A DNA stretch of 64,000 nucleotides from Trichobilharzia regenti (Eukaryota; Platyhelminthes; Trematoda; Strigeidida; Schistosomatidae): the NCBI GenBank assembly GCA_944472135.2, contig OX235263.1:2029517-2093516 (forward strand), read 5' to 3'. The translations under genes and the position numbers were made by a program. Positions 1-11,116 of this stretch are shown here, piece after piece (position 1 is the stretch's first letter; every line of letters starts with the position of its first letter). Under the pieces are notes generated by a model, which saw only the letters and a program-made list of their open reading frames with translations, was not told where the DNA came from and ran no database searches.

Positions 1-89
1 TCGTGTGGAGGTGAGTACATTGGCTGTACCAGGCTCCAGCTTGAAAACACTCTCGTGAACACTATCCAGCCTGCCATGTAAAAGGAGAA

Positions 90-320
90 CGAAAACATAT
101 ATGTAGTTCAGTGACAGAACATCTGGTCAATTCAAGACATTCAGCACCATTCGAAAAATCCTTCAAAATCATATACAAGATTCGATCAAACCTATCAAAA
201 GGAGCAAAATCAAGACATCTGGGCATAGTCGAAGCACTGGCCATCCAAAAGCTCAAACCCACGCTATGTATCCGAAAGAAATACGTCAAACCCTTGTCCA
301 TGCTATGGCCATCATAAACA
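90..320 (+). mobile_element. Penelope-like element, C-terminal coding fragment
   Basis: An open frame (111-317) reads like the segment after the GIY-YIG endonuclease of Penelope-like retroelements: an EHLVNS start, FKIIYKIRSNL, then a closing block with LCIRKKYVKPLSMLWP. The same ordered blocks recur in the better copy at 33739-33990 (LSHLVDSEH, FKIIYRIPTNL, LCVQKKFVQPLSLPWP). Reverse transcriptase and endonuclease core are absent here, so this is a 5'-truncated remnant or one cut by the window edge. Confidence 0.75.
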
Positions 321-1127
321 GGTAGTTCTGTTAACACTGCCCACCCCATTACCTCTCTTATCCGAACTTCCTGTTTATTCATGTTATTTATTATTTCTAC
401 ATATTTAATTTCTGACTGCATAAACAATTATTCGTCCCATTAGATTTTTTATGCAACCATTCTGTATATTTTGTTATTCTACATTTCTAGCCGCTAACGG
501 CACAATGTGTCAATCTTCTCATTAATTATGATGCTACTTTGTTTGAGTTTTATCCGCCTCCCCCCACCCCCTGTTTTATTATGCCATCTTAATTCCTAAT
601 TGTAATTTTAATGTGACCGGAAGTTATGCTGCAATTTTCCCACCAATTTGTTATCAATACACGACTGTACAGCCTAGTTGATGAATTCGTAGAAAAGAAA
701 CTTTTCTTCGCGCAACTGTCTTTTTAGGTAAGCAAAAGGACATGCTGATTACTAAATTGTTGTTGATCGAATCAGCACCTAATACATATAAAACCGGAAT
801 GACGCACCACCAATACCAGAAATATGCAAAACACTCTTCCATAAGAGTATAACATCTCTTCATTATTTTGTATATTTGAGAGTTACACGTAACATATATG
901 TTGTTCAAGGAACTAATTCATAACTTTTAAAGTACTATTTTTCTTCTGTATTTCTTTATTACTTTTTAATTTCCTTGAGCTACTTTGTTAGTCACTAAAG
1001 TCACAGAGTGAAGCTTTTTTCATCAACTTTCAGGTACATCCTGTAAGTTTACCTACAGATTACGATAAAACTAAAGTGAAGCTCTTCTCGGTCTTTAAAA
1101 GTCATTTAAACGATTATTACTTTTTTA
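321..1127. other. No gene seen; AT-rich flank of the Penelope fragment
   Basis: The first few hundred bases probably belong to the Penelope 3' untranslated region, by position and T-rich composition. The remainder has only short frames without recognisable domains, and no RNA gene was recognised. Confidence 0.4.
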
Positions 1128-1313
1128 TTTTATTTTTGATTTACAGCTTGATTCCACACCGTACTTTTGGTACAAGTATGGAATTTTCAGCATGTGATAT
1201 CGGTAGCCCAAATTTTGCAGGCCGACCATAGATATCAGGTGTGAGTCGGCAGGGGATTGAACCTCGTACCATGTGCATGGTCGGCGAGAGTCCTAACCAA
1301 TGTGCCACCGAAT
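1128..1313 (-). mobile_element. SINE-1 (tRNA-headed SINE with LINE C-like tail)
   Basis: On the minus strand a tRNA-like head with a pol III A-box-like segment (GGCACATTGGTTAGGA) and a B-box-like segment is followed by a unique body and the tail CTGAAAATTCCATACTTGTA, then an A/T-rich end. The same order of blocks is found at 3886, 13608, 15650, 41187 and 53873, which defines the family. It has no coding capacity and would depend on a LINE enzyme. Confidence 0.8.
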
Positions 1314-1514
1314 GACCTTAGTAAGGATCTGTTGGATCGTCTTGGTAATTTCACATCAAGAAAGCAATCTGTTAATGTCATAATTAAGTGAATATTCATC
1401 ACAATGTAACAACAGAAGACAAGGGCCAGGCTACACATTGTTTATTTAGGAAATCAACACATTTATAGATTTTCGTGTACATATTATAGATTATTAACCT
1501 CGCCTAGATTATTA

Positions 1515-1625
1515 GCTCACTAGGTTTCTAGCCGGTCCCAAGCCCTGATAAAGAGGGAGGGTTGGGGCTTGGTACTAGCAACTTCACCCCAAAACTTAAC
1601 CAAATCACTACAGAAAATTCAACGC
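1515..1625 (+). mobile_element. SINE-2-like body fragment
   Basis: Contains CTGATAAAGAGGGAGGGTTG and a following CTAGCAAC block that resemble the SINE-2 body (GGTAAAGAGGAAAGGTTGGG, then GCTAGC). Head and tail are not recognisable. Confidence 0.4.
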
Positions 1626-2089
1626 ACAGATATATTAAAAATTCTAAAAATATAATTATAGATTATTGTTGGCGGACAAACACAGTCTTCTGATTGGTTG
1701 TTTCCCACAGAAAGTTAATCTTGCATCTTTTTGTTGCTGTTTCTTGAATGTCAGACCATCTATATGTTAACTGTATCCGCCTACGCAAAGCCTTTGTTCT
1801 CATTTTTCTCACGACCAATATTGGGGACATAAACATTGACGTAAATTACTGTCCATCAATTTCGGCTTACAGCCAGCTCTCACCACAATAGCACCACTTA
1901 TTAACATACACAATGGAGTTATTTTGACAGAAAGAATACTATTATAAACATCTAGACGTCACACAAACTACTGGATGCAAGGCAAACCATTGGGATCCGA
2001 TCCAAAGGCCCATGAATTTCCCTTTTGTGCCAATTCACCAGTAGGGTGCAGCAGGTCGGGTGAGAGGACAAATACTCGCCACTGAAGAC

Positions 2090-2345
2090 ATTAGCTAGCG
2101 GTTCCGCTATATCGCGAATTGGCAGGAGTTAGATGGTGACTAGCAATGATATCCAGGATACACATTTCGTCCTATTTGAGGACTGGTCAACTGGCTGTGC
2201 CTACATTCCCCAGAAAGTGATAATGTTTCCATAGTTTCAAACGCCAAGGCGTTATCCACTAGACCATTTGTACCACGAGAGCCATCTCTTGTTTAACGGA
2301 TCATATTAATTATTTAATTGAATTTTAGATTTTCCCATCGATCGA
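2090..2345 (-). mobile_element. Sm-alpha-like SINE with decayed hammerhead
   Basis: Minus-strand reading gives a tRNA-like head (GGTCTAGTGGATAACGC, about 2240-2262) and then sequence like the schistosome Sm-alpha hammerhead: stem II GTCCTCAAATAGGAC followed by the invariant GAAA (about 2165-2190). The conserved CTGATGA box is changed to TTGACCA, so self-cleavage is unlikely. A second, better copy lies at 24105-24360. Sm-alpha elements of schistosomes are known to couple a pol III promoter with a hammerhead ribozyme. Confidence 0.65.
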
Positions 2346-2498
2346 TTGGACCGAAGTGCTCGGTCTCAGGTTGACATGTCGGTTTCTTGTGTAGATAATT
2401 CGACGATGTTTGGGCATTTAATTAGAAGCCGATATGTCAACCTGAGACCGAGCACTTTAGTCCAATCAATCGGTAGGAAAATCTAAAATTGAATTAAA
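2313..2498. repeat. Inverted repeat, about 75-base arms
   Basis: The left arm (about 2313-2387) and right arm (about 2424-2498) are near-perfect reverse complements, for example TGCTCGGTCTCAGGTTGACA against its complement. They are separated by about 36 bases. The left arm overlaps the upstream end of the Sm-alpha-like element, so a transcript could form a strong hairpin. Confidence 0.85.
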
Positions 2499-2854
2499 TC
2501 AAGCTTTTTCCCATCGTAATTTCATGATCACAATCCGACAAAAATATCGCTTGACTGAGGTCCCTGGAAAGTCATCAGGAGTACTAGAAAGCCATTTGTG
2601 GGGATGTTGGGCAATACAAGGCGAAAGACTTTTTTTGTACGCCCAGTGTATTTGCTTCCACAAGCATACACTTAAATTGAAATACACATTTGGCGAAGTT
2701 CGACAATAGCGTCCCAGGAGTGCCAGCACTCTAATGACCTCGAACGCATGCTAATGGCACCTGTTATTATGAAATATCAACGCTATTCACCAACAGCAAA
2801 TTTCATCCAGATGACGTTTTTAAGTGCTGTTTGAACAATATGTTAATAGCTCGT

Positions 2855-2955
2855 TAGGGTTAGGACCAAGGTTATAATTATGATTATGGTTAGGTGCATG
2901 GTCAGGCTTAGTGTTAAGTTTAGGGTTAGTGTCAGAATTAAGGTTAGGGTTACCA
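2855..2955 (+). repeat. Degenerate interstitial telomere-like repeats
   Basis: Several TTAGGG or GTTAGGGTTA units (2856, 2922, 2943 and nearby) are mixed with diverged versions such as GGTTAGG and GGCTTAG. The schistosome telomere unit is TTAGGG. Six-base periodicity is largely lost, so this is an old internal tract, not a chromosome end. Confidence 0.6.
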
Positions 2956-3011
2956 TTATAAATAGACTTAGAGTCGATGACATTTATTTTAATGTGTTTC
3001 CTTATCCACAT

Positions 3012-3489
3012 TTCCCTGGTAAGTAATCGTCAATCCTCTTACTGGAAACCAAAGTAATTCAACCGAGGACTTTGGGGGAAAACTACGCAACTGGATAAAC
3101 TATTCAGAAAAATGGCTCATCTTTAGTCACCCCGGTCAATGCATGCACAGAAACTAGTCTAACTTAGCAACTGATACTCCTCATTATAACAGAGGGACGT
3201 ATTTTTAAGTCATTTCAGGGAAAGGTAATCTGTTTATTGTGTTTTCGAGCATTTTCTTGTCAATATACATCATTTCTTGTGCAAAAATTCCTCATTTTTA
3301 TGATTGGTCAGCTGAAGTTCACTCGTGTGTACGCACTCCTGGAATGCTATTGTTGAACTTTGCTCAGATTTTGATGTGGCGACGATTGATGTCTCGTCTT
3401 TGTCTGTTGCTTCCACTATCCTTTATGTCGTGTTTATGCGTAATATGTCAGCTACGTAGTTTTATTATTGTTTTTTATTATTGTTATTT
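3012..3489. other. No gene seen
   Basis: A frame of about 117 codons (3239-3592) runs through here into the antisense of the SINE-2 copy. It shows no domain and is hydrophobic mainly because of T-rich DNA, so it is not called as a gene. Confidence 0.4.
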
Positions 3490-3723
3490 TTTTTATTCCT
3501 TCAAGTTCCCAGTGGAACATAGGGCTTCAAGTCAGTGGCTTGAAGTTTCTGTAGCAGTGGTGATTATTTTTACAGGATGGGGTTGCTCTTAGCCTCATGC
3601 CCAACCTTTCCTCTTTACCAGCTTTTATTTCTAGCTTAGCGAGGTAAAGGTGTGCGTCGGCCGGGGATCGAACCCTAGACCATGTGCGTTGTCGGCGATC
3701 GTCCTAACCACCATGCCACCAGC
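3490..3723 (-). mobile_element. SINE-2 (tRNA-headed SINE with LINE A-like tail)
   Basis: Minus strand: tRNA-like head (about 3723-3650) with B-box-like GGTTCGATCCCC; then the body CTAGAAATAAAAGCTGGTAA, a pyrimidine/purine body and the closing block CCTATGTTCCACTGGGAAC. The same blocks occur at 15866, 24819 and 34832. The closing block resembles the 3' end of LINE A (for example 27776-27795). Confidence 0.8.
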
Positions 3724-3877
3724 TACCTGGTGCCGAGTTCAGGGTGATCAAGAATGATCTGACCTCGGGTGGAGGCTCACCATTGCACCTTGGTGGGTTG
3801 AAACTCGCAACGGACTCTAATCGGGTGCGCTCGGGCGTGTAGTGTTTGTCAGCGGGGAGGCCTCACGGTCCTCCCCT
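3720..3877 (+). ncRNA. U1 snRNA-like sequence, probably a pseudogene
   Basis: The order of elements matches spliceosomal U1 RNA. ACCTGG stands near the 5' end; a helix-H-like pair is formed by GCCGAGTT and AACTCGC; stem-loop I is GATCAAGAATGATC, like the U1-70K-binding loop; stem-loop II is GGCTCACCATTGCACCTTGG, with the U1A-binding ATTGCAC loop. The end is a GGGGAGG...CCTCCCC hairpin like stem-loop IV. The usual 5' ATACTT is replaced by sequence continuous with the SINE-2 head and the Sm site looks weak (AATCGGGTG), so it may not be functional. It sits exactly between two SINE heads that point away from each other. Confidence 0.55.
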
Positions 3878-3883
3878 TTAAAT

Positions 3884-4071
3884 CTGCGTCGGTGGAACAG
3901 TGGTTAGGACTCTCATCGACCATACACACGGTCCGAGGTTCTATCCCCTGCCGACGAACACCTGATATCTATGGTCGGCATGCAAAATTTGGGCTACCGA
4001 TGTCCATGCTGAGAATGTCATACTTGTATTAAAAATACAGTGTGGAATCAAGCTGTAATAAAAAAAATCAA
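3884..4071 (+). mobile_element. SINE-1 copy
   Basis: TGCGTCGGTGGAACAGTGG starts the tRNA-like head, followed by a B-box-like GGTTCTATCCCC, the shared body, AATACAGTGTGGAATCAAGC and an A-rich end. The head begins right after the U1-like hairpin. Confidence 0.8.
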
Positions 4072-4310
4072 ATTACATGATAGGTTTGTTTAATTGTTAT
4101 CTCCAAATGACGTCTCACCGATTGAGTAACATTATTTCCCTTGAAAGGTGACTTTATATAAACCTTCTTTTTATAAACGGTCTCTGATATCACTTTTCTT
4201 TTATTATCTTTAGAATAGTGAGAAATAAACCTCTCCGAATACCCATTTCTCGCTAGTGTCTCTTTGAAGAAATTCTCCTCATAAGCTAAGCTACTGCTCA
4301 ACATAAGTGT
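4068..4310 (-). pseudogene. Penelope-like element, RT-to-endonuclease linker fragment
   Basis: A 78-codon minus-strand frame carries KETLARNGYSERFISHY, then KKVYIKSPFKGNNVTQSVRR. These blocks match the segment between the reverse transcriptase and GIY-YIG domains of Penelope elements; the copy at 33340-33540 has RELLRKNGYPDKFIEK and LFIKLQFLGGSIS at the same places. No catalytic residues are included, so it is a remnant. Confidence 0.75.
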
Positions 4311-5130
4311 AGGACTTCCGCACTGTGGAAGAATGTAATTCCATATTAGATACGTTTACTTTTAAATATCATGCAGTGATGATGCAGTTTTAACAATTGG
4401 ATGGTAAGGTTTCGAGCATAAATTATTGCCACTCATAATCATATCAGTTTTAGTCATACGGTTTCACAATTTGTCTTATATATACTTTCTGTCTATTCTG
4501 TCTCTCCAACTTCCCCTTGTTGTTTGTTGCCAGTTTCCATATCTCCGGTATAGGCGCTGTATCATTTCGATTACACGTGTGCTGTGGTGTTGAATCGATA
4601 AACAAAGCTTCAGTGATTAACATCTCTCTCATTCCACCTATGTTACTTTTTAATACTCTCACCCTGCCCCACCTACCCTATATTGTGATTACATACAAGT
4701 GAATCCAATGCAATGATTGAGCTTTTTTCTAGGTTATTTAACCTATCAGGGTCAAGCATTCTAGGTCTTGCTAAATTTTAATGTTCTGATAATCCAGCTG
4801 ACCTCGATTTACTAGTTTGACCTACGTAATTGACCTCACAAAGAGTGATTACATGGTAGTTAGTAAATTATATTATTTTCCTTAATTAGATCGTTTGAGT
4901 CCTTGAGCCAACAGAGTTTATCCTTGAGAGAGTTAGTTGGTTTAAATGCCAGTCTAATTCCAAACTCAATGGGAATCCTACATGAAGCCTTTGACCTTCC
5001 TTCTTACTACGGCAGCACCAGAGAGACTTTAAATTCTATATTATTTTCTTCCCTTTTTTTCCTCATTTTCATTACTACTCTTATTTTTTTCAGTGGTTTT
5101 TCATACATTTCGGAATAAATTCTGGCGGTT
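4311..5130. other. No gene seen
   Basis: AT-rich sequence with only short frames (4450-4702, 4903-5118) lacking domains or homologous partners in the window. Confidence 0.4.
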
Positions 5131-5132
5131 AT

Positions 5133-5812
5133 TCAGTCACTAGTAGACCTGGCCATTGAGAGTGGAAGACATGAAAAGGTTGGCTCGCTGTCTTTGATCA
5201 TAGGTGTCTGCGTTCTATCTCCCGTGTGAATCGGTATAATAGGGTGAGTAATATTGAGGTCAGGTTTCGGTCGAGTCCTATCTAATGAGGGGAAATCAAT
5301 CGATGAGGCTGTGATGTTACATGGACCGAGATGGTTAGGACATGTGTTACGTATGCATGCCTAGCTATCGCCTTCCTCGACGGGTAATGTAAGCTAACAC
5401 AGTATGGATCAGATTGGAAAAGATGGTCAAACGAAACCATGGCTTGGTGAGTCAATGAAATCCATAACAGTTAGATTAAACCCCTTAGGAAGATGTAGAC
5501 TTCCTGGTTGGGGTCCTCGGGACGGCAAACACCAATGAAAGCTGGAGACAATCGGTGATATGTCTCAAAATCTTTCTCAATGGCTGTGGCATATGACTCC
5601 ACTCTTTGTGACTTACAATTTCGAATTAAACTATATTGTTCTTCGATATTACTTTTCTTTTTGCTTGATATCTCTGTTTACTGCCTCCGTTTCGCATTTC
5701 TTTTTACTTTCTTCTCTAGCTTTGTGTGCTACGTGGAGGGAGTGTGGCGACTGGAACTGCTGCACAGCTGTGCAAAGTTATATGTTGAAACCAGCCAGTC
5801 AGTCACTAGTAA
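5133..5812 (+). mobile_element. LINE B, 3' fragment
   Basis: Three-frame reading gives the C-terminal blocks of the family seen intact at 46605-47516: VEDMKRL, DHRCLRSIS, RWLGHVLRM and GWGPRDG, followed by the 3' tail GAGTGTGGCGACTGGAACTG and GTGCAAAGTTATATG. Several indels and stops break the frame, for example in the region after GTCAGGTTTCGG. It is a dead 5'-truncated copy. Confidence 0.8.
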
Positions 5813-6221
5813 TATCTTCTTTATTTGTTCGATTTCCTTATTTAAATTTTCTTGCTCTCTAGTTAGGTTCCTGTCCCGATTATACAAACATTTAACTAAG
5901 CCTATCTTAACTGATTCTGGATGGGATTAATTAAAGTCTAAGTTCTACAAATGTTACTATCTAACCTACCATCTTACTTTTGTTTTATTCTACAGTCTAG
6001 AATGTTAATTTTCTAACTCAGAAGTGAAATGGATTCTTCCTACTATTGAGTTTATACTTGATCTGTTTAGATTTCAACACGGTGAACACAGTGTCATCCA
6101 CATATCTCCACCATAACCCAAGGACTAGGACTGAACATTCTAAGGTCTAGCTTAGTCAACTCACCCTATTCGTCTTCTAACTCAGAAGTACTGCTATGGA
6201 CAGCAAGCAGTCTTTGAGGTT
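5813..6221. other. No gene seen
   Basis: No recognisable coding or repeat sequence. Confidence 0.35.
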
Positions 6222-6835
6222 TTAATAATAATAATAACAGCTTTATTCCAAACAGTATTTATGGTACAGGTATGGAATTTTCAGCGTGCATTACAATATA
6301 TCGCATCTAATTACCTCATCAATTTTATAAGATTTTAAAATCAAAAAGAAACAACCAAAAAGATAGATAAATAAAAAGAACAGCTTTGCATTTACATTTT
6401 AAACAATGCACCACACGATATGAAATATAAAATTCGGGTGTAATAGAAGATGTGAACAAAAGTATAATAGTAACGAAGAAAGGAAAACAAAAACCAATGG
6501 GACTAATTTTTAGAGTGCCGCAGTTAGTTGATCGTGCCATATCTAAAGGATTTCTCATCACATAACAGCTGTGCCAGATATGGTATTGTGGAGGTTTTGT
6601 ACTTGGTAGTCCTGGCATATAGCCTCCTATAGTTGCTTCTAGTTCTACTAGATGAAATGCAAGGAGACAGCTGCGTATAGAGAGGATCCTCGGGGTCTGA
6701 CAGTATTGTATCCACTAGTCTCTTACATGACATAATATCCACAATAGTGTTAACCAGTTGGTTTAACGATATCCCACTTGCCCAACTAACGGCATTTAGT
6801 GCCCTTCTCAGTAAAGCGAAGTCATTCCTCAGTAG
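6222..6835 (-). mobile_element. LINE C (CR1-like), 3' end
   Basis: Read on the minus strand, it ends with CTGAAAATTCCATACCTGTA, a GGAATAAAGCTG block and (TTATTA)n. Upstream is coding sequence like LSPCISSSRTRSNYRRLYA, matching the C-terminal block of the copy at 29715-29996 (LSPCISSGRTRSNFRKLCA). Frames are broken. Confidence 0.75.
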
Positions 6836-7049
6836 ACTGCAAGAAGAGATATGCAGGGAATGATTTGAAAATTCCCGCTGAGTAATCTGTGTGCCGTATT
6901 GGTGTTTATATAAATGTTTCCTTTGGTCTGTTTATCATCATTCTTAAAGCTTGCGACTCCTCTTTTGACTTTAGCTGTATTATTTGTTTTCAAGAGTTTG
7001 TGCGTCGACAGATGGTTCGTTTCGAGATCGCCCACGATTGCTATCAGTT

Positions 7050-7240
7050 ACAGATTCACTGAGAACAACAAGAGAGTACTGGACAGTGGCTTCGTTCTAG
7101 ACTGCGACGCATCGGCAGTACGTACCCACTGCCAAGGTTCGAACTCAGAACCTTCCGGTTACAAGTCAAGTCCACATACCATTTAGTCACCATGACCATA
7201 CAATGGGCAATCCATGAATTCTAACTTCTACTAATTCGTG
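7050..7240 (-). mobile_element. Hammerhead-like SINE (family 2), decayed
   Basis: Minus strand: a B-box-like GAGTTCGAACCTTGG segment, then GTACTGCCGATGC, a stem II remnant, GAAGCCACTGTCCAGTACTC and the shared 3' block ending in TGTAACTGATAGC. Same order as the copies at 14505, 37676 and 38925. Confidence 0.55.
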
Positions 7241-7564
7241 ACTTAAGCGTGACCATCAACCAATTTCATCGACGGGTGTTTGTCCTCAATCCCTATCGAT
7301 TGGACCGCCATGGTCTAAACTTCTGACTAGTACTCCAGGAATGTCTTCCTGTAGTCAGTAGTCACTAGCGAGCATCAGATTAATTTTCAAGAGATAGTTT
7401 TCGGGGATTTGATTTGTTTCAAGTTTGATCATCGATTGATGTCATTTAGAGAAGCTTTTGAAAGCAGCAGGGAATACTGCAAAACTGTTTCGTCAGCCTA
7501 ATTTGGGATTCTTCATCAGTACTCACTCATGAATTAGTAGAAGTTGTAATTCGTAGGCCATTAA

Positions 7565-7712
7565 ATCACGTCCCAGTGGCTGAATGAACTACAAGCTTTC
7601 CTTGTAACCAGAAGGTCCTGGTTTCAAACCCCCGCATATGTACTACTGAAAAGCGTCAGACTGGGAAGAAACAGCTGACTAGTTCTCTGACTGACGTCAA
7701 TCTGTGGTCAAA
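7565..7712 (+). mobile_element. Hammerhead-like SINE (family 2), decayed
   Basis: Head CCCAGTGGCTGAATGAACTA and GGTCCTGGTTTCAAACCCC (B-box-like) precede a degraded ribozyme-like stretch that keeps GAAACAGCTG and the downstream GTTCTCTGACTGACGTCAAT. Confidence 0.55.
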
Positions 7713-8125
7713 CAAATTAAATCCCTACAAGCGAACTCTAGAAAATTATCTCCATTAACCAACCAGAATAATTTATTTATTAAATTATTATGTCCACTTC
7801 ATTTTTCATCACCCATGTAACCTTGACACCGATCAGCCGATTGTCTAATCACATGAAAGTGACATCAGTCAGACTGTTACATCATAACTCGATATTACGT
7901 TATTATTATTTTTACTACTTGGGTGTAGTGGCAATCTAATTGTTAAATTGGCTTTCATTAGTTTGGTGTCATAAATGACATTTGAATGCTTAAAGGTTGT
8001 TAGGTCATCGTTTGTTTTGGCTATACTTCATGTGGTCTTGTTTATGTCTGACTGGTTTATTCTAGTCCACATTTCATCATTTATAGTTTTAATAATGACG
8101 CCATTACTTAATAAACAAGGAGTTG
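7713..8125. other. No gene seen
   Basis: No domain, RNA or repeat recognised. Confidence 0.3.
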
Positions 8126-8249
8126 GTCACTGACAACTTGGGGGGGGGGAGGGCAGCGTGGTATTTGACTGATGATGACTAACAAGGGAAATAAGAATGT
8201 GAGTTTTCTATCGTTTCAAGCGTATCTGAACTTCCAGTAAGTGATGGTA

Positions 8250-8440
8250 CACCAATTGGGACCGTGACGCGACACCAGTCATTTTAAAAGCCATGAAACG
8301 CTTTCCACTAAGCTACTGAGCTGTGAAAGTCAAATATTATGCGGTAGCTATCTATTCCTTTGCATTCCTTGTGGGACACGGGGTTTCAGGCCTCAGCTGT
8401 GAAGTCTCAATAGCGGTGATTTTGTTTAACGGAATCACAA
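8250..8440 (-). mobile_element. tRNA-like and SINE-2-like fragments
   Basis: Around 8290-8335 the minus strand has CTCAGTAGCTTAGTGGAAAG, a tRNA A-box-like head. At 8355-8430 the minus strand resembles the SINE-2 3' end (TTGAGACTTC, then CCCCGTGTCCCACAAGGAAT). Both are short and diverged. A run of nine G residues lies just upstream at about 8142-8150. Confidence 0.4.
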
Positions 8441-9339
8441 CGAGCCTTTTCTCTTTCTCTCTGTCTCTCTCTGCCAAGCTTATCAATGGTTAAGAGAGAT
8501 TTAGGAGTTCATCGACTGGAAATCGAACTCAGAACATATAACTTCAATATATATAGTCAACCAGTGTGGTCATCACACCATGTACAATGGACGGTATCCG
8601 TCGAGTGGATGTGCAATCATTTCACTAATCACTATGGTTCACCTTTATTCCGATCAACAGATATGGACTTAAAAAACAAGAAGTTTAGCAAAGATATCTG
8701 TTTTTTCGGCAATTTCATTCTCAAAAGCAGCTGTACAATCGCATTTATATACATTAATTTACATGGATACAATTATTATTTATTTATTTACTTCCACATA
8801 GTAACGAAGGAGATAATAATTTTCAACTTGATATGAAAGTTTGAAGGTACGAATACAGATTACAAGGGGCTTAGAGACAAGATTGCATAGGATTAGAAAA
8901 CAGTTACAACGTATGCAAAATTAATATTTGATAACTCGAGAAATAATTTTGAAGTCGAATAAAAAGTGATAAATATTTTCTACTTGATATGAATTACGAG
9001 AGTCAAAGAGACGCAGGGATAGAACGAATTACAAGTGTGGACAAAATGAGCATGGAAATAAATTGAAATCAAAATTTTCATCTTGAAATGTAAGTTAGGA
9101 GGTGTGAATACAGATTACAAGAGGCATAGAAACAAAAAATTACACAGGATTAGAATATAATTGTAAAGTGGTTAGTCTAAACGGATTACTAGTGTGATCA
9201 GGAGGAGCATGGAAACAAACTTAAAATAATTGATTTTATAACTGAAAAAATGGGATAAATTGAATGAAGACAAAGAGAGAAAATTACACACACATAACAA
9301 AACAACAAAAAAAGAAGGATAAGGGAACATACCGAACTA

Positions 9340-9700
9340 GGTTCATGGTAGTTGTAAAGGCTGGACTAGTTTCTTTTGGACACATAGCTCCGGTTTTTCG
9401 CTGCATATGGCGAGAGCTTTCGCAGTTCAAAGAAGTCAGAAACACACTGCCTTTGGTAGATTTTTGTTTACTTTGTAAATGACTCTAAATGACGATTCAT
9501 TTGAGATTCTGTGACAGGTATTGTCGAGATATTCAGTTATTGCGCTTCTGATTAAACCAGTGCCTCCTTTTTGCAACCATGCTGGATGATGTTCTCTAAC
9601 ACGTTTTGATAAGACCCACATAGTACGACCTATGTACCTAGCTCCGCAAGAGCAGGTGAACTGATATATTCACAATGAAGTGGTCATATGCGGAAGTCTG
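9340..9700 (-). pseudogene. Penelope GIY-YIG endonuclease fragment
   Basis: Conceptual minus-strand translation gives CSCGARYIGRT, the core of the GIY-YIG-like nuclease of Penelope elements with the Arg that follows YIG, then REHHPAWLQKGGTG, ITEYLDNTCH and SFRVIYKVNKNLPK. The usual downstream block is only partly readable. No reverse transcriptase is attached, so it cannot mobilise itself. Confidence 0.8.
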
Positions 9701-9890
9701 TCCTTCCCGTTGGTCCGAAGTAGTGGGTGGCTAGAGAATATCACTCCTAGAGTTGCTGCCTATACTATCTTGTCTCTAAGCCCCTTGTAATCTGTATTCG
9801 TACCTTCAAACTTTCATATCAAGTTGAAAATTATTATCTCCTTCGTTACTATGTGGAAGTAAATAAATAAATAATAATTGTATCCATGTA

Positions 9891-11116
9891 TTGATCAAAT
9901 CGCCACTCTACGGATAATCATTGAACAAAGCTTGGAATGGTAGTCACCTCTCTATCTCAACTCCATCGACTTTGAAAAGGCCTTCGACAGCGCAGCGTCG
10001 ATCGAGAGGTCATTTGGAAACTACTTCGCTACTACAGGGTCCCATCGACAATTATACATCTCATCCAACAGTTATACGACAATGCTGCATACCACCAAGT
10101 AATTCACAACGGGAAACTTACGGAAGCCTTCGAAGTAAGCACGGGAGTGAGACAAGGCTGCCTACTATCGCCAATGATTTTCCTGATTGCAGTAGATTGG
10201 ATAATGCAACAGACAGGAAACAGGCATAAAATGGACCCACACAAAAAACTTGGAGGATCTGGACTTCGCCGATGATATATGTCTGATTTCCCACAAACCG
10301 GAAGATATGCAACTGAAAAGCAACAAGTTGGCAGAAGAAGCATCAAAGATAGGACTTCCTTCAGGTGAACATAGATAAAACAGAGGTGATGAAGATTCCT
10401 GGCTAACACCGACAGCCACAGCAACAACAACAACAGACAACAGTCAGCATGAATGCGAGGAACCTGAAAGAAACAGCCTCCTCCACCTACCTACCTGGGA
10501 AGCATCGTTTCAACTACAGGCCAGCGTAACTGACGAGGATATCAAAGCCAGAATTGGAAAAGCAAGACAAGCTTTCAATACTCTTAAGTCTGTGTGGAGG
10601 TCAACAGCACTCAGAAACAAAAATAAGACCCAGATTTTCAACTCCAACGTGAAGTCAGTCGGCGCTACTCACTGTACGGATCAGAGACTTGCACTGCGCG
10701 TCATAAAGAGCATCTCAAACAAACTTCATAACTTCATCAACAGTTATCTTCGCTCAATACTCATGATCAGATGGCCGGCCAGAAAAGATCACGAACAGGG
10801 ATCTCTGGGAGCGAACCAATCAGGAACCGATTGTGAAACAAATAGGCAGGAAGAAATGGAGATGGATTGGCCATACGCTGAGGAAACCATTAAGTGACAT
10901 CACTAGATAAGCCATAGCTCGAGTGGAACCCGAAAGGGAAGCGGTGAGTTGGTCGTTAGTGTGAGGGTGACTTGGAGGAGGTCATGCGAGGAGGAGATGA
11001 AAGCATGTGGATAGACCTGGAGCGGGGTGAAAAAGTTGTCAGAAAACAAAAGGCAATGGAGGTGCGCAGCTGAAGCCCTATGCTCCTCTAGGAACCAAAG
11101 GATACAATAATAATAA
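9891..11116 (+). mobile_element. LINE A (RTE-like), 5'-truncated insertion
   Basis: It reads through reverse transcriptase motif A (IDFEKAFDS), motif B (GVRQGCLLSPMIFLIAVDW) and a broken motif C (DLDFADD, around 10255), then FNSNVKS, NSYLRSILMIRWP, the RRKWRWIGHTLR-like block and the 3' tail CCTCTAGGAACCAAAGGATA with (AAT)n. Four-base direct repeats TGTA at 9887-9890 and 11117-11120 flank it and the interrupted arm is continuous without it. A short extra GCAGC-type insertion after the FDS codons breaks motif A; the copy at 35512 shares it. Confidence 0.85.

Noticed and set aside
3239..3592. 117-codon frame as a membrane protein gene
   Set aside because: Hydrophobicity comes from T-rich DNA, half of it lies antisense to a SINE-2 copy, and no splice or domain support is seen.
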